Assembly: GCA_947589325.1 (NCBI GenBank)
Contig: CANQAM010000013.1
Location: 1-56,054, forward strand
From: an uncultured Bacteroidales bacterium
Lineage (GTDB): Bacteria; Bacteroidota; Bacteroidia; Bacteroidales; UBA11471
Length of the DNA: 56,054 nt
Direction of reading: 5' to 3'
Shown: piece by piece, positions 7,167 to 15,541 of the stretch
Position numbering within the stretch: position 1 is the first letter of the stretch
How the letters are laid out: each line of letters begins with the position of its first letter
Made by a program: the position numbers and the translations under genes
The notes under the pieces: model-generated
What the model was told of the DNA's origin: nothing
The model's input: only the letters and a program-made list of their open reading frames with translations
Databases searched by the model: none

Positions 7167-8384
7167 TCAATCGACTTGGTGCAGGTCGTGCCCCATGCGT
7201 TTTTTCTTGGTGCGCATATAGTCGATGTTGTAGGGGTTCGGTTTCACTTCGAGGGGTACGCTCTCGACGATTTCTATGCCGTAGGCTTCGAGTCCGACGC
7301 GCTTGACCGGGTTGTTCGAGAGCAGCCGCATTTTGCGAATGCCGATTTGCCGCAGTATTTCGGCGCCTACGCCGTAGTCGCGTTCGTCGGCTTTGTGCCC
7401 GAGACGAATGTTGGCATCGACGGTGTCGAGGCCGCCTTCTTGGAGTTTGTAGGCTTTGACTTTTTCCATGAGCCCGATGGCGCGTCCTTCCTGATTGAGG
7501 TAAACTACGGCGCCGCGCCCCTCTTTTTCGATGGTCTGCATGGCGAGGTGCAGCTGTTCGCCGCATTCACAGCGGCGCGAGCCGAAGATGTCGCCCGTCA
7601 TGCAGGAAGAGTGTACACGCACGAGCACCGGGTCGTCGGGCTGCCATTCGCCTTTGATAAGGGCGACGTGTTCGAGGCCGTTGGAGAGTTGGCGGAAAGG
7701 AATGAGGCGGAAGTGCCCGTAAGCGGTGGGCATATCGACTTCGACGCCTTTTTCGACGAGGGATTCTTGTTGCAGCCGATAGGCGATAAGGTCGCGAATG
7801 GTGATGATTTTTATGTTGTATTGCCGGGCTTTTTCGAGGAGTTGGGGCATGCGTGCCATGGTGCCGTCGTCGTTCATGATTTCGATAAGGGCGGCGGCGG
7901 GATAGAGACCGGCGAGGCGCGCCATATCGACAGCGGCTTCGGTGTGCCCTGCCCGTTTCAGTACGCCTTTGTCTTGTGCGTAGAGGGGATTGATGTGTCC
8001 GGGACGGCCGAAAGAGGCAGCGGTGGCTGTCGGGTCTGCCAGTGCGCGAATGGTGGCGGCGCGGTCGTGTGCCGATACGCCGGTGGTGCAGCCGTCGAGT
8101 TTGTCGATGGTTACGGTGAAAGGCGTGCCGAGTATGGAGGTGTTGTCGAGCACCTGTTTGTCGAGTTCGAGTTCGATGCAGCGCTGCCGGGTGATGGGGG
8201 CGCAGAGTACGCCGCGTCCTTCTTTCAACATGAAATTGACTTTTTCCGGCGTGATTTTTTCGGCGGCAATGATGAAGTCGCCTTCGTTTTCACGGTCTTC
8301 GTCATCGACGACGATGATGAAGTTTCCGACTTTGAATTCTTCGATGGCTTCTTCGATGGTGCTTAGCTTGATGTCGTCGGTCAT
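7167..8384 (-). CDS. ribBA: Bifunctional riboflavin enzyme RibBA (DHBP synthase / GTP cyclohydrolase II)
   Basis: This 405-residue fusion starts riboflavin synthesis from both precursors. Residues 1-205 are DHBP synthase, with the acidic loop [10 protein letters not shown] (27-36) and HTEAAVD (147 on), turning ribulose 5-phosphate into the four-carbon unit. Residues 210-405 are GTP cyclohydrolase II, with zinc ligands Cys261, Cys272 and Cys274 in [14 protein letters not shown]. Both active sites look intact. The gene begins 30 bases after the lpt permease stop. No FMN riboswitch has room in that gap, so expression follows the operon promoter at 10343. Confidence 0.95.
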   Translation of the reverse strand: MTDDIKLSTIEEAIEEFKVGNFIIVVDDEDRENEGDFIIAAEKITPEKVNFMLKEGRGVLCAPITRQRCIELELDKQVLDNTSILGTPFTVTIDKLDGCTTGVSAHDRAATIRALADPTATAASFGRPGHINPLYAQDKGVLKRAGHTEAAVDMARLAGLYPAAALIEIMNDDGTMARMPQLLEKARQYNIKIITIRDLIAYRLQQESLVEKGVEVDMPTAYGHFRLIPFRQLSNGLEHVALIKGEWQPDDPVLVRVHSSCMTGDIFGSRRCECGEQLHLAMQTIEKEGRGAVVYLNQEGRAIGLMEKVKAYKLQEGGLDTVDANIRLGHKADERDYGVGAEILRQIGIRKMRLLSNNPVKRVGLEAYGIEIVESVPLEVKPNPYNIDYMRTKKKRMGHDLHQVD

Positions 8385-8414
8385 GTATGTTTTCCTTTCT
8401 TCCCGAGTCGGGAT

Positions 8415-10322
8415 TTATTGATTCTGTTCGTTGTGAAGTTTTCGTGCGATGTCGGCAATTTCTTTGTCGGTGCGGCGAATGATTTGCAATTCCTGCCGCA
8501 GCTGTTTTTGTTCCCATATTCCGATGAAGTAAAGCGGGAGCGAGAGAGGCAGCAGGCACATGGCTACCGAGCCTGTCCATACGGAGGGGCAGGGTCGGTA
8601 GAGCAGAAGGTTGCGCAGTATGGGGTAATCCATCAGTTTGGTAACCAGCAATGCCGAGCGGCAGTTTTGCGCTGTTTCCACAAAATCTTTCACTTCGTTG
8701 TGCAGGTTGCGTATGGCTTGGCGGTCGTAGCCGTGTGTCCAATAGGCGAAAAACGTTTGCCGCTTGTTGCCGAAGCGTTCGATGAGCGCGACGACGGACG
8801 TGTCGAGCTGTTCGACCCGATTCAGAATCTCCTGCGGGGCAGCTTCGTCGATGATGACTTCTTTGTGGACGATTTTTCGGGTTTCGGATTTTCCGACGAT
8901 TTTACGGAAGAAATTGACGTAAGCATCTTTATTGAATACGGCGGAGTCGTTTACGGCTTTGTAGGTCAGAAAAATGCCGAGAACCGACAATACGCCGGAG
9001 CTGAGCCACATACCTTCCCATACTTCCCAACGACCGTGCAGCGCGGCTTTGTAACCGGAGTTGTCGATGATGTAATAGAATATGAACAGGAGAACGGAAA
9101 CGACGACGGGGGTTCCCAATCCGCCTTTGCGGATAATGGCGCCCAACGGTGCGCCGATGAAGAAGAATATCAGACAGGCAAATGAAATGGTGAATTTTTT
9201 ATGCCGTTCTATCAGGTGTCGCCGTATCAATGTTTGCTGCTGATCGCTTGTAACGCTTTTGTATTCATAGTCCTGCTTGATGTCTTCGGCATGGGCGAGG
9301 GCGCGGGCAAGCATATTTTCACGTTCCTGCAAGGAGGCGGTGGCATAGATGCTGTCGATGTCGATATAGGCGTTTTGTTCTATAATTTCTTCGTTCGAAT
9401 TTCCTCTTACGGCGGAAGTTTTCTCGGTGAAGTAGATTCTTTTCAGGCTTGTGGCGATGCCTGCCGTAATGCTGTCGGAGCGATGAGTCATGGAGTCGAT
9501 GGAGTGTGTAAGTTGGGCAATATTTTGTCCGATATACTGGCTTTGCATAGCACCTTCGTCCATGCGGTTGAAGTTGGCATCGAAAGGAATCAATATTTCT
9601 TTGGTGCTGAAACTTTCTCTCCGATAAGGAATGTTGCTTGCATTGGCACGCTGGTTGCGCAAGTTCTCGAACGATTCACCGCTGTACAGAGTGAAGAAGA
9701 GGTATTGTTTGTCGTCGGTGAAAGAGAGTTTTCCCGAATCGGCCAGCATGACTTTGGCGTTGTCGAATCCGTCGGAAAAGTCGTAAATCATCAGGTCGTA
9801 GAGCATTCCGGTTTCGCGGTTTTTTTTCTCGACCAGCAGGTTGTAGCCGCTTATCTGGTCGTAAAAGACGCCTTCGGGAATGTCCAGCTCCGGTGACTTC
9901 TGCCGCACCGAAAAGAGCAGGGAATACATTTTCACTTGCGCTTTTGGAAGAATATTGTTCTGAAAAAAGAATGCGCCTATGGCAATGAGTATCATGGTAA
10001 CGATAAGCGGCTGCATGGTTTTGCGCAGCGAGATGCCGGCAGCTTTGATGGCGAGCAACTCGAAACGTTCGCCGAGATTTCCGAATGTCATCAGCGAAGC
10101 CAGCAGTATGGACAGGGGCAGTGCCATCGGTACGATGGAAAGCGCAGCATAGAAAAACAATTCCGCCAAAATACCGATTTCGATACCTTTCCCAACCAGC
10201 TCATCGACGTATCGCCACAAAAATTGCATGAGGAGAACGAAGAGACTGATGAAAAAAGTCATCAGAAACAGGGGCAGAAATGTTTTCAGAATGAAAAGGT
10301 ACAGTTTCTTGATAACTGCCAT
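8415..10322 (-). CDS. LptF/LptG-family LPS export permease
   Basis: This 635-residue inner-membrane protein belongs to the YjgP/YjgQ family, the permease half of the LptB2FG transporter that extracts lipopolysaccharide. Hydrophobic segments occur near residues 8-35, 45-75 and 85-115; a periplasmic region follows to about 330, then three more segments at 350-450. The C-terminal roughly 170 residues extend beyond the E. coli proteins, including a final hydrophobic pair (MCLLPLSLPLYFIGIW). The ATG at 10373 is ignored because the -7 box TACTTTTG (10343-10350) lies inside that extension. LptF and LptG cannot be told apart here. First gene of the operon with ribBA and tsaC. Confidence 0.85.
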   Translation of the reverse strand: MAVIKKLYLFILKTFLPLFLMTFFISLFVLLMQFLWRYVDELVGKGIEIGILAELFFYAALSIVPMALPLSILLASLMTFGNLGERFELLAIKAAGISLRKTMQPLIVTMILIAIGAFFFQNNILPKAQVKMYSLLFSVRQKSPELDIPEGVFYDQISGYNLLVEKKNRETGMLYDLMIYDFSDGFDNAKVMLADSGKLSFTDDKQYLFFTLYSGESFENLRNQRANASNIPYRRESFSTKEILIPFDANFNRMDEGAMQSQYIGQNIAQLTHSIDSMTHRSDSITAGIATSLKRIYFTEKTSAVRGNSNEEIIEQNAYIDIDSIYATASLQERENMLARALAHAEDIKQDYEYKSVTSDQQQTLIRRHLIERHKKFTISFACLIFFFIGAPLGAIIRKGGLGTPVVVSVLLFIFYYIIDNSGYKAALHGRWEVWEGMWLSSGVLSVLGIFLTYKAVNDSAVFNKDAYVNFFRKIVGKSETRKIVHKEVIIDEAAPQEILNRVEQLDTSVVALIERFGNKRQTFFAYWTHGYDRQAIRNLHNEVKDFVETAQNCRSALLVTKLMDYPILRNLLLYRPCPSVWTGSVAMCLLPLSLPLYFIGIWEQKQLRQELQIIRRTDKEIADIARKLHNEQNQ

Positions 10323-10342
10323 ATCGAACTTTTTTCTCGTTG

Positions 10343-10350
10343 CAAAAGTA
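10343..10350 (-). promoter_or_regulatory. -7 box of the lpt-ribBA-tsaC operon
   Basis: TACTTTTG on the minus strand ends 20 bases before the chosen ATG (10322), implying a very short leader. Confidence 0.6.
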
Positions 10351-10412
10351 ATGAAAAATAAATATCTCTGCAATTATTGCGAAAGAGCAGATACCGACGA
10401 GAGCGGGACGGT

Positions 10413-10796
10413 TCAGGTTCCGAGTTTGCGTTTGAGCGTGGCGACTTGTTCGTTCCACAATTCGATGCTCTCTTCTTTTTCGTCCTCTGTCGTGAAGTCG
10501 GTGATTTCAAACAGCACTTCGCCTGTGAGTTCGATGATGTGAATGCGAAATTCAAAATAGGTTTTGGGGTCGTCGTCATCGTTCCAATGGAAACGGACGA
10601 ATATGCCGCTTCGAAAACCTGTCTGGGTGGCCGTCTGCGGCGTTTTCGCCCAAAAGAAAGTGTATTCTTTTCCGTCGCAGAGCACTTCGTCGGCAAACCA
10701 CTGTCCCAGCCCGTTTGTGGTACTGATGTAGTTCCATACCGAATTGGGAGAAGTGTTTTTCAGACTGTATTCTATCGAAATTTTTTCTTTTTCCAT
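10413..10796 (-). CDS. START-like domain protein (SRPBCC superfamily)
   Basis: This small 127-residue protein has the helix-grip layout of SRPBCC/AHSA1-like folds: YSLKNTSPNSVWNYISTTNGLGQWFAD at the N-terminus, a beta sheet (FRSGIFVRFHW...YFEFRIHIIE) and a long C-terminal helix. It matches what is recorded for Bacteroidetes as a START-like domain family of unknown ligand. It has no signal peptide, so it is cytoplasmic. TACTTTCG lies about 15 bases upstream of the start and may serve as a weak -7 box. It sits upstream of the lpt operon but is separately transcribed. Confidence 0.75.
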   Translation of the reverse strand: MEKEKISIEYSLKNTSPNSVWNYISTTNGLGQWFADEVLCDGKEYTFFWAKTPQTATQTGFRSGIFVRFHWNDDDDPKTYFEFRIHIIELTGEVLFEITDFTTEDEKEESIELWNEQVATLKRKLGT

Positions 10797-10933
10797 TTTG
10801 AGAGTTTTCGCGAAAGTATAAATAAAAATTCAACTGTATATAATGAAACGCCTGTTTTTTGCAAGAAGTTTTGTTTTCGGAGGAAACAGGCTTCTATTTG
10901 CCTTCCGGTATGGCAGTAGAAAAGAAAAAAGAG

Positions 10934-10960
10934 CAGGCTGTCTCGCGACAGCCTGTCTTT
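10934..10960 (-). terminator. Orphan hairpin, terminator-like on the minus strand
   Basis: CAGGCTGTC (10934-10942) and GACAGCCTG (10947-10955) form a 9-bp stem around a TCGC tetraloop. On the minus strand it is followed by GCTCTTTTTTC, on the plus strand only by TCTTT. No gene on either strand clearly ends here. Confidence 0.45.
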
Positions 10961-11185
10961 GTGTAAACCTTAAATTTAATACTATGAAAAAACATAAGAC
11001 AAAAGTAAAAGCGGTTTTTGTTTTCACCAAATAATTGTGTGAAAAAACGGCGTGTAATTAACACTATTTGTGTGAAAACACATCGAATTATTAACAAATA
11101 AAATCTTGTTCACAAAAAGAAACAGTTATTGAAAAAAGAAAACCGAAACGAAAAAACGGTTTCAACATTCATCGGCTGCGGAAAA

Positions 11186-11217
11186 TTTGACTTTGCCGAC
11201 AACTTCCCGTATCTTTG
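11186..11217 (+). promoter_or_regulatory. Promoter of mutY
   Basis: -33 TTTG (11186-11189) and -7 TATCTTTG (11210-11217), 20 bases apart, 53 bases ahead of the ATG. Confidence 0.75.
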
Positions 11218-11270
11218 TGACGAAAATACCCGCAGTCGTTTTGCGGTTTTTACAGGTAATAGAGTAGCAA

Positions 11271-12371
11271 ATGTCCGATAACAGCAAGATAGCCAGCCGA
11301 CTCGAAGCGTGGTTCGAGCAGCACAAGCGCCGGCTCCCGTGGCGGGAGACGACCGACCCGTATCGGATATGGATTTCCGAAATCGTTTTGCAGCAAACGC
11401 GCGTGGCGCAGGGGCTGGATTATTACCGCCGCTTTGTCGCGCGTTTTCCTGACGTGCGCTCGCTGGCGGCTGCCGACGAAGACGAGGTGCTGAAATACTG
11501 GGAGGGTCTCGGCTATTATAGTCGGGCACGCAATCTGCACGCTGCTGCCCGACAGATCGTTTCCGATTTTGACGGGTGTTTTCCCGAGACGTATGCGGGC
11601 ATTCGCTCTCTCAAAGGGGTGGGCGATTATACGGCAGCCGCCATAGCTTCCTTTGCATTCGGTCTGCCCCATGCCGTAGTCGATGGAAATGTCTATCGGG
11701 TGCTCGCACGTCTTTTTGCCGTCGATACGCCTATCGATACGGCGGAAGGGAAAAAACTTTTCGCCGCACTGGCGGAGGAGCTGCTCGACCGACGTGCTCC
11801 GGCCCTCTATAATCAGGCGCTCATGGAGTTGGGCGCATTGCAGTGCCTGCCGCGTGCGCCGCTGTGCGGCGGCTGTCCGCTGGCATTCCGCTGCGAAGCG
11901 GCTGCATCGGGCAAGGCAGAGGCCTTTCCCGTGAAGCAGGGAAAGAGTGTGGTGCGCCCCCGCTACTTCAATTATTTAGTGATACATGCCGGCGAAGATA
12001 CTTTCATACACCGCCGCAGCGAGCGGGATATTTGGCGTAACCTTTATGAGTTTGTATTGATAGAGAGCGACGGAGAATTGTCGTTCGAGGCGTTGCAGCA
12101 GACGGAAGCGTATCGTGCACTGATGTCGGGGGCAGGACAGGTAATGTATCTTTATCCGCCGTTCAAGCGCCGCCATGTGTTGTCGCACCGCATTATCCAT
12201 GCCACGTTCCATACGCTGACGACGGAACACGTGCCGCCGGCTCTATTGGCTTATTTGCGCGTGCCGCGAAAAGAGCTGCCGCATTATGCCTTTGCCCGGC
12301 TGACCGGATTTTATTTCGAGGCTCTGCGGAAAGGTCTGTTTCCGGAGCCTCCGAGCTTGTTCGGCCGCTGA
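11271..12371 (+). CDS. mutY: A/G-specific adenine glycosylase MutY
   Basis: This 366-residue enzyme removes adenine mispaired with 8-oxoguanine in base-excision repair. All key parts are visible: catalytic Glu37 (WISEIVLQQTR), helix-hairpin-helix GVGDYTAAAI (116-125), catalytic Asp138 in VVDGNVYRVLAR, and the [4Fe-4S] cluster cysteines 192, 199, 202 and 208 (C-x6-C-x2-C-x5-C). The C-terminal part (about 230-355) is the NUDIX-like 8-oxoG recognition domain. It is monocistronic and its stop codon directly abuts the rsmD stop on the other strand. Confidence 0.95.
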   Translation: MSDNSKIASRLEAWFEQHKRRLPWRETTDPYRIWISEIVLQQTRVAQGLDYYRRFVARFPDVRSLAAADEDEVLKYWEGLGYYSRARNLHAAARQIVSDFDGCFPETYAGIRSLKGVGDYTAAAIASFAFGLPHAVVDGNVYRVLARLFAVDTPIDTAEGKKLFAALAEELLDRRAPALYNQALMELGALQCLPRAPLCGGCPLAFRCEAAASGKAEAFPVKQGKSVVRPRYFNYLVIHAGEDTFIHRRSERDIWRNLYEFVLIESDGELSFEALQQTEAYRALMSGAGQVMYLYPPFKRRHVLSHRIIHATFHTLTTEHVPPALLAYLRVPRKELPHYAFARLTGFYFEALRKGLFPEPPSLFGR

Positions 12372-12905
12372 TTAGGGAATGAAAAGGCTGAAATTGACGC
12401 TGCCGTAGGTACGTTTCTGGTTGAAAGAGGGCTGCGCGGAAAAATCGTAATTTTTGGAGTGTTCGAGCACGAAAATTCCGTCGGGCGACAAAATGTCTGC
12501 GTTCAGGACAAGCGGTGCCACTTCGGCGAAGTCGGGCAGGTCGTAGGGCGGGTCGGCGAAGATGAAATCGAATTTTTCACGACAGGCCGGAACGAAGCGG
12601 AAGACGTCGCCTTTCACGGGCGTTATTTCCCGTGCGCCGAGTTGTGCGGCGACCTTGCGTATGAAATTGTATTGTACCGGATAGTTCTCGACCGATACCA
12701 CCCGCGTGCAGCCCCGCGATGCCAGTTCGAAGCTGATAGCGCCCGTGCCGGCAAAGAGGTCGAGGGCGCTTTTCCCCTCGAAATCGAGCAGGTTTTGGAG
12801 AACGTTGAAAATGTTTTCCCGCGCGAAATCGGTGGTCGGACGCGCTTTGATATTGGTCGGCACCTCGAAACGCCGCCGTCCGTATTTTCCGCTTATAATC
12901 CGCAT
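12372..12905 (-). CDS. rsmD: 16S rRNA (guanine966-N2)-methyltransferase RsmD
   Basis: This 177-residue methyltransferase has the RsmD start MRIISGKYGRRRFEVP, the SAM-binding loop DLFAGTGAISFELASRG and the catalytic motif IV FADPPYDLPDF. The family methylates N2 of G966 in 16S rRNA during 30S assembly. The length is normal for RsmD. Its start overlaps the end of the DUF3822 gene by 13 bases, so translation is probably coupled. Confidence 0.92.
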   Translation of the reverse strand: MRIISGKYGRRRFEVPTNIKARPTTDFARENIFNVLQNLLDFEGKSALDLFAGTGAISFELASRGCTRVVSVENYPVQYNFIRKVAAQLGAREITPVKGDVFRFVPACREKFDFIFADPPYDLPDFAEVAPLVLNADILSPDGIFVLEHSKNYDFSAQPSFNQKRTYGSVNFSLFIP

Positions 12906-13705
12906 AGTGGTATGGTTATCAAATCGAAAGGAGCATCGAGTGCCTCTTTGCCGAAACGGAATAGCTGCGACGGGAACGGATAGGGCAGCACCGCTTGTAC
13001 ATACTCCTGCAACAAGGCGGTAACGGCGGGGCGCATCGTTTTGCTGCCGGTGAGGTATATGCGGTCGCGCAGCCGGTCGAGGCTCAATTGTTTATAGACT
13101 TGCAGGGTATAGTAGGCGATGTCGTCGGCCGTGGCGCCGTCGAAGCGGTTGGCAAACAGCAGCCGCCCCTGCTTGAAGACGATGAGGAAGAAGTGATTTT
13201 CCTGTATGTGCAGATACACTTTGGCTTCGTTCCCGTTGCGGCTGTTGAGGGCGAAGTATTCGCAAAGCGGAGTGAGCGGGTGCAGTATCGTTGCCGTAGG
13301 GAACGTGCGGTACAGAAAGCCGTACAGGTCGTGCCCGATGCCGAAGAGCGAGCAGGCGCGATTGTGCTGCAAGCGGTTTTCGACGATGTAGTCGGTGTGC
13401 TCGGGGAAACAGAAATCGTAATAGTCGCGGCGGTTTTCTTCTGCCGGCTCTATCTCTTCGGGTACGAAAGTGAAGTGCGGCGAATCGACGAGAATGCAGG
13501 TGCGCCCGTATTCCTGCAAAAGCTGCGGATTTTCGTATATCCGGTTTTTGAGGACTTCGTCAGAATCCTGTCCCGAAAAAATGTTTGCCAGACAACAGTA
13601 CGTATCGTTGTCGAGCGGGTCGAACGCAGCGGCATACAATCCGTTCGCCTGCAACTTTATCAGCAGATGCAGGTTCGTCGTTGTCGGGATTTCGGGTGTT
13701 TCCAT
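12893..13705 (-). CDS. DUF3822 family protein
   Basis: This 270-residue cytoplasmic protein has no signal peptide or enzyme motif. Its length, its texture (an actin/hexokinase-like alternation of strands and helices, with LHIQENHFFLIVFKQGRLLFANRF) and its tight overlap with rsmD match the Bacteroidetes DUF3822 family, as I recall that gene pair. Its role is unknown; the conserved pairing suggests a link to ribosome biogenesis, which is inference. Transcription probably starts from TATCTTTG at 13731-13738. Confidence 0.75.
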   Translation of the reverse strand: METPEIPTTTNLHLLIKLQANGLYAAAFDPLDNDTYCCLANIFSGQDSDEVLKNRIYENPQLLQEYGRTCILVDSPHFTFVPEEIEPAEENRRDYYDFCFPEHTDYIVENRLQHNRACSLFGIGHDLYGFLYRTFPTATILHPLTPLCEYFALNSRNGNEAKVYLHIQENHFFLIVFKQGRLLFANRFDGATADDIAYYTLQVYKQLSLDRLRDRIYLTGSKTMRPAVTALLQEYVQAVLPYPFPSQLFRFGKEALDAPFDLITIPLCGL

Positions 13706-13730
13706 TTCTTATGCCGCTATTTCAAAGGAG

Positions 13731-13738
13731 CAAAGATA
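13731..13738 (-). promoter_or_regulatory. -7 box of the DUF3822-rsmD operon
   Basis: TATCTTTG on the minus strand, 26 bases upstream of the start at 13705. It diverges from the promoter at 13815. Confidence 0.65.
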
Positions 13739-13814
13739 AATGATTCCCGTGAAATATGCCATAGGGCTCAGAAAAAAGAATCTTTTTTGCGGGTTGAAAT
13801 AGAGTTATATCAAT

Positions 13815-13822
13815 TATCTTTG
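13815..13822 (+). promoter_or_regulatory. -7 box of the M64-like peptidase gene
   Basis: TATCTTTG 22 bases upstream of the start codon. The best TTTG upstream (13786-13789) is 25 bases away, longer than ideal. Confidence 0.65.
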
Positions 13823-13844
13823 CAAGATATTAAAAAGAGGAATA

Positions 13845-15467
13845 ATGAAATTGGAAAATTTACTGAAAATTATGGGTTGCCGCATTTGGGTGGCTGTCGT
13901 TTTGTGTATACTCGCGACGGCGTGCAGTGAGGACGATATTTTTACCGACAATACGATTGTCGTGCCTCCGACGGAAAGCGAGGAGCAAAATACGGATACC
14001 TTACTCATACCAGATGAAAATTTGCGTCTGTACCTTTGTTCGCAATTGGGTGTCGATGTATTGACGCATGAAAATCTGGCAACGGTGACTACGTTGTCGC
14101 TGCGTTCGCGCAATTATTCGACCCTTGCCGGCATTTCGCAACTGGAAAATCTCGATTCGCTGATTATTGATAATAATCTTGGGCACGCTTTTATCGATTT
14201 TCCGGAAGAAATTGCTGACATGAAACATCTTTCTTATCTCAAAGCCTCCGGCGTATTTCGCGGCAAGCTGCCCGCTTCGCTGTCAGGATTCACGTATTTT
14301 TCAGTTGGCGACAGCCGTCTCGAAGGCGATATCCCTGCTCATTTGATTGATGTAACAGCCGAAGGCGTTACGCTGCATATCGGTCGTTCCCGTTTTTCCG
14401 GTCTGCCGGTGGATATATGGCGAAAAGTTTGTGCCGATGCCGAAACGTATCAGTTGGCGCCATCGCTGGCGCCGCAGGCGTCGGGTTATTTTCTGACGCT
14501 TTACGATCCCGATAGTTTGAACAACAACCGATATCGAGCCGATGGCGAGGTCGAGTTTTATCAGGAGCATCGGGCGGGAAAAGGCATCAATATGTTCATT
14601 CTTTGCGACGGGTTCGACCGTTCCTGTAATGCCGTCAATGGTGTTGCGGAGAAGGTTATGAAATTCAGTGTGGAACAGCTGTTCGCTATCGAGCCGATGT
14701 GTTCTTTGCGCGATTATTTCGATATTTATTTGATTTATGCGGAGTCGCCGGAGAAAGGCATGACTTATTCTTCGGACGGCAAGACGAATGATCACGAGGT
14801 AAAGACTAAATTCGATACGCATCAGCCCAATCTTAGCGACCGGTACTATTTGTGCGATACTCCGGGTATTCTGGATTATATTGCCGAAAATACAGGTATT
14901 TCGCCGCAAGGAGGTGTCGTGCTGCTTATTGCCCATAACCTGATACACGGCGGCTCGGCCGGCATGGAGTACGTTGCCGACCGTACGTCGTTCAGCGTAT
15001 CGACGGTGGAGCCGAAATTTGCGAAAACCCTTTGGCACGAAAGTGTGGGGCACTCCATCGGGTGGCTTGCCGACGAATATGTGGAGCGCGGGAACACCGA
15101 TATGATTCCTGCCGATACGCGGAATTGGAATGAGTGGAATTACAATCGATACGATTATTGCCGCAATGTCGCGTTTACCGATGACCCGACGAAAGTTTGG
15201 TGGGCCGATTTCATTGGCGACGAACGATATGCCGACGAAAACATCGGCGTGTACGAGGGCGGGATTTACTGGGCGCAGGGCGTGTGGCGTCCCACCGAAA
15301 ACAGCATCATGCGCACTTACGACCGAGATCAGAAGTTCAGCGCACCTTGCCGGGCGATTATCTACAAGGAGGTGATGTCGCGTGCGCTGGGCGAGGAGTT
15401 CGTTTATGATTACGAAACGTTCGTAAAATTCGATATGAAAGAGCGTTATTATCCGCTGTCGGAGTGA
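13845..15467 (+). CDS. M64-like metallopeptidase lipoprotein with LRR-type N-terminus
   Basis: This 540-residue lipoprotein has its lipobox at CILATAC (Cys about 25), so it is probably surface- or periplasm-anchored. Residues about 45-190 look leucine-rich-repeat-like (ISQLENLDSLIIDNN, MKHLSYLKASG). From about 220 the protein resembles peptidase family M64, the IgA-peptidase group: NMFILCDGFD, LRDYFDIYLIYAESPEKG and the metal site WHESVGHSIGWLADEYVERG. The site reads H398-E399-x3-H403, one residue longer than classical HExxH, followed by D410-E411. It is monocistronic with a shared terminator at 15488 and converges on the SusCD-thioredoxin operon. The substrate is not known. Confidence 0.8.
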   Translation: MKLENLLKIMGCRIWVAVVLCILATACSEDDIFTDNTIVVPPTESEEQNTDTLLIPDENLRLYLCSQLGVDVLTHENLATVTTLSLRSRNYSTLAGISQLENLDSLIIDNNLGHAFIDFPEEIADMKHLSYLKASGVFRGKLPASLSGFTYFSVGDSRLEGDIPAHLIDVTAEGVTLHIGRSRFSGLPVDIWRKVCADAETYQLAPSLAPQASGYFLTLYDPDSLNNNRYRADGEVEFYQEHRAGKGINMFILCDGFDRSCNAVNGVAEKVMKFSVEQLFAIEPMCSLRDYFDIYLIYAESPEKGMTYSSDGKTNDHEVKTKFDTHQPNLSDRYYLCDTPGILDYIAENTGISPQGGVVLLIAHNLIHGGSAGMEYVADRTSFSVSTVEPKFAKTLWHESVGHSIGWLADEYVERGNTDMIPADTRNWNEWNYNRYDYCRNVAFTDDPTKVWWADFIGDERYADENIGVYEGGIYWAQGVWRPTENSIMRTYDRDQKFSAPCRAIIYKEVMSRALGEEFVYDYETFVKFDMKERYYPLSE

Positions 15468-15487
15468 AATGTGTTTCGGGAGAAAGA

Positions 15488-15526
15488 AAAAAGGTGTCCG
15501 AACAATTCGGGCACCTTTTTTGTTTT
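15488..15526. terminator. Bidirectional terminator
   Basis: AAAAGGTGTCCGAA pairs with TTCGGGCACCTTTT around a CAA loop, with T runs on both strands. It ends both the plus-strand peptidase gene and the minus-strand SusCD operon. Confidence 0.8.
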
Positions 15527-15541
15527 ATTTAAGGCGGAGTG

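Larger units (their letters stand above)
10797..11270. other. Non-coding region with a GC-rich hairpin
   Basis: Seen here: a perfect 9-bp hairpin (10934-10955), a 16-codon ATG frame (10984-11034, MKKHKTKVKAVFVFTK) preceded by an A/T-rich leader, and the mutY promoter at 11186-11217. The short frame has no recognisable relatives and could be chance. Nothing else was found. Confidence 0.5.

Noticed and set aside
6507-8366. 619-codon frame opposite tsaC and ribBA
   Set aside because: Mirror frame of well-recognised enzymes; no promoter or domain.
8385-8414. FMN riboswitch before ribBA
   Set aside because: Only 30 bases separate ribBA from the upstream gene, too short for the aptamer, and no conserved element is visible.
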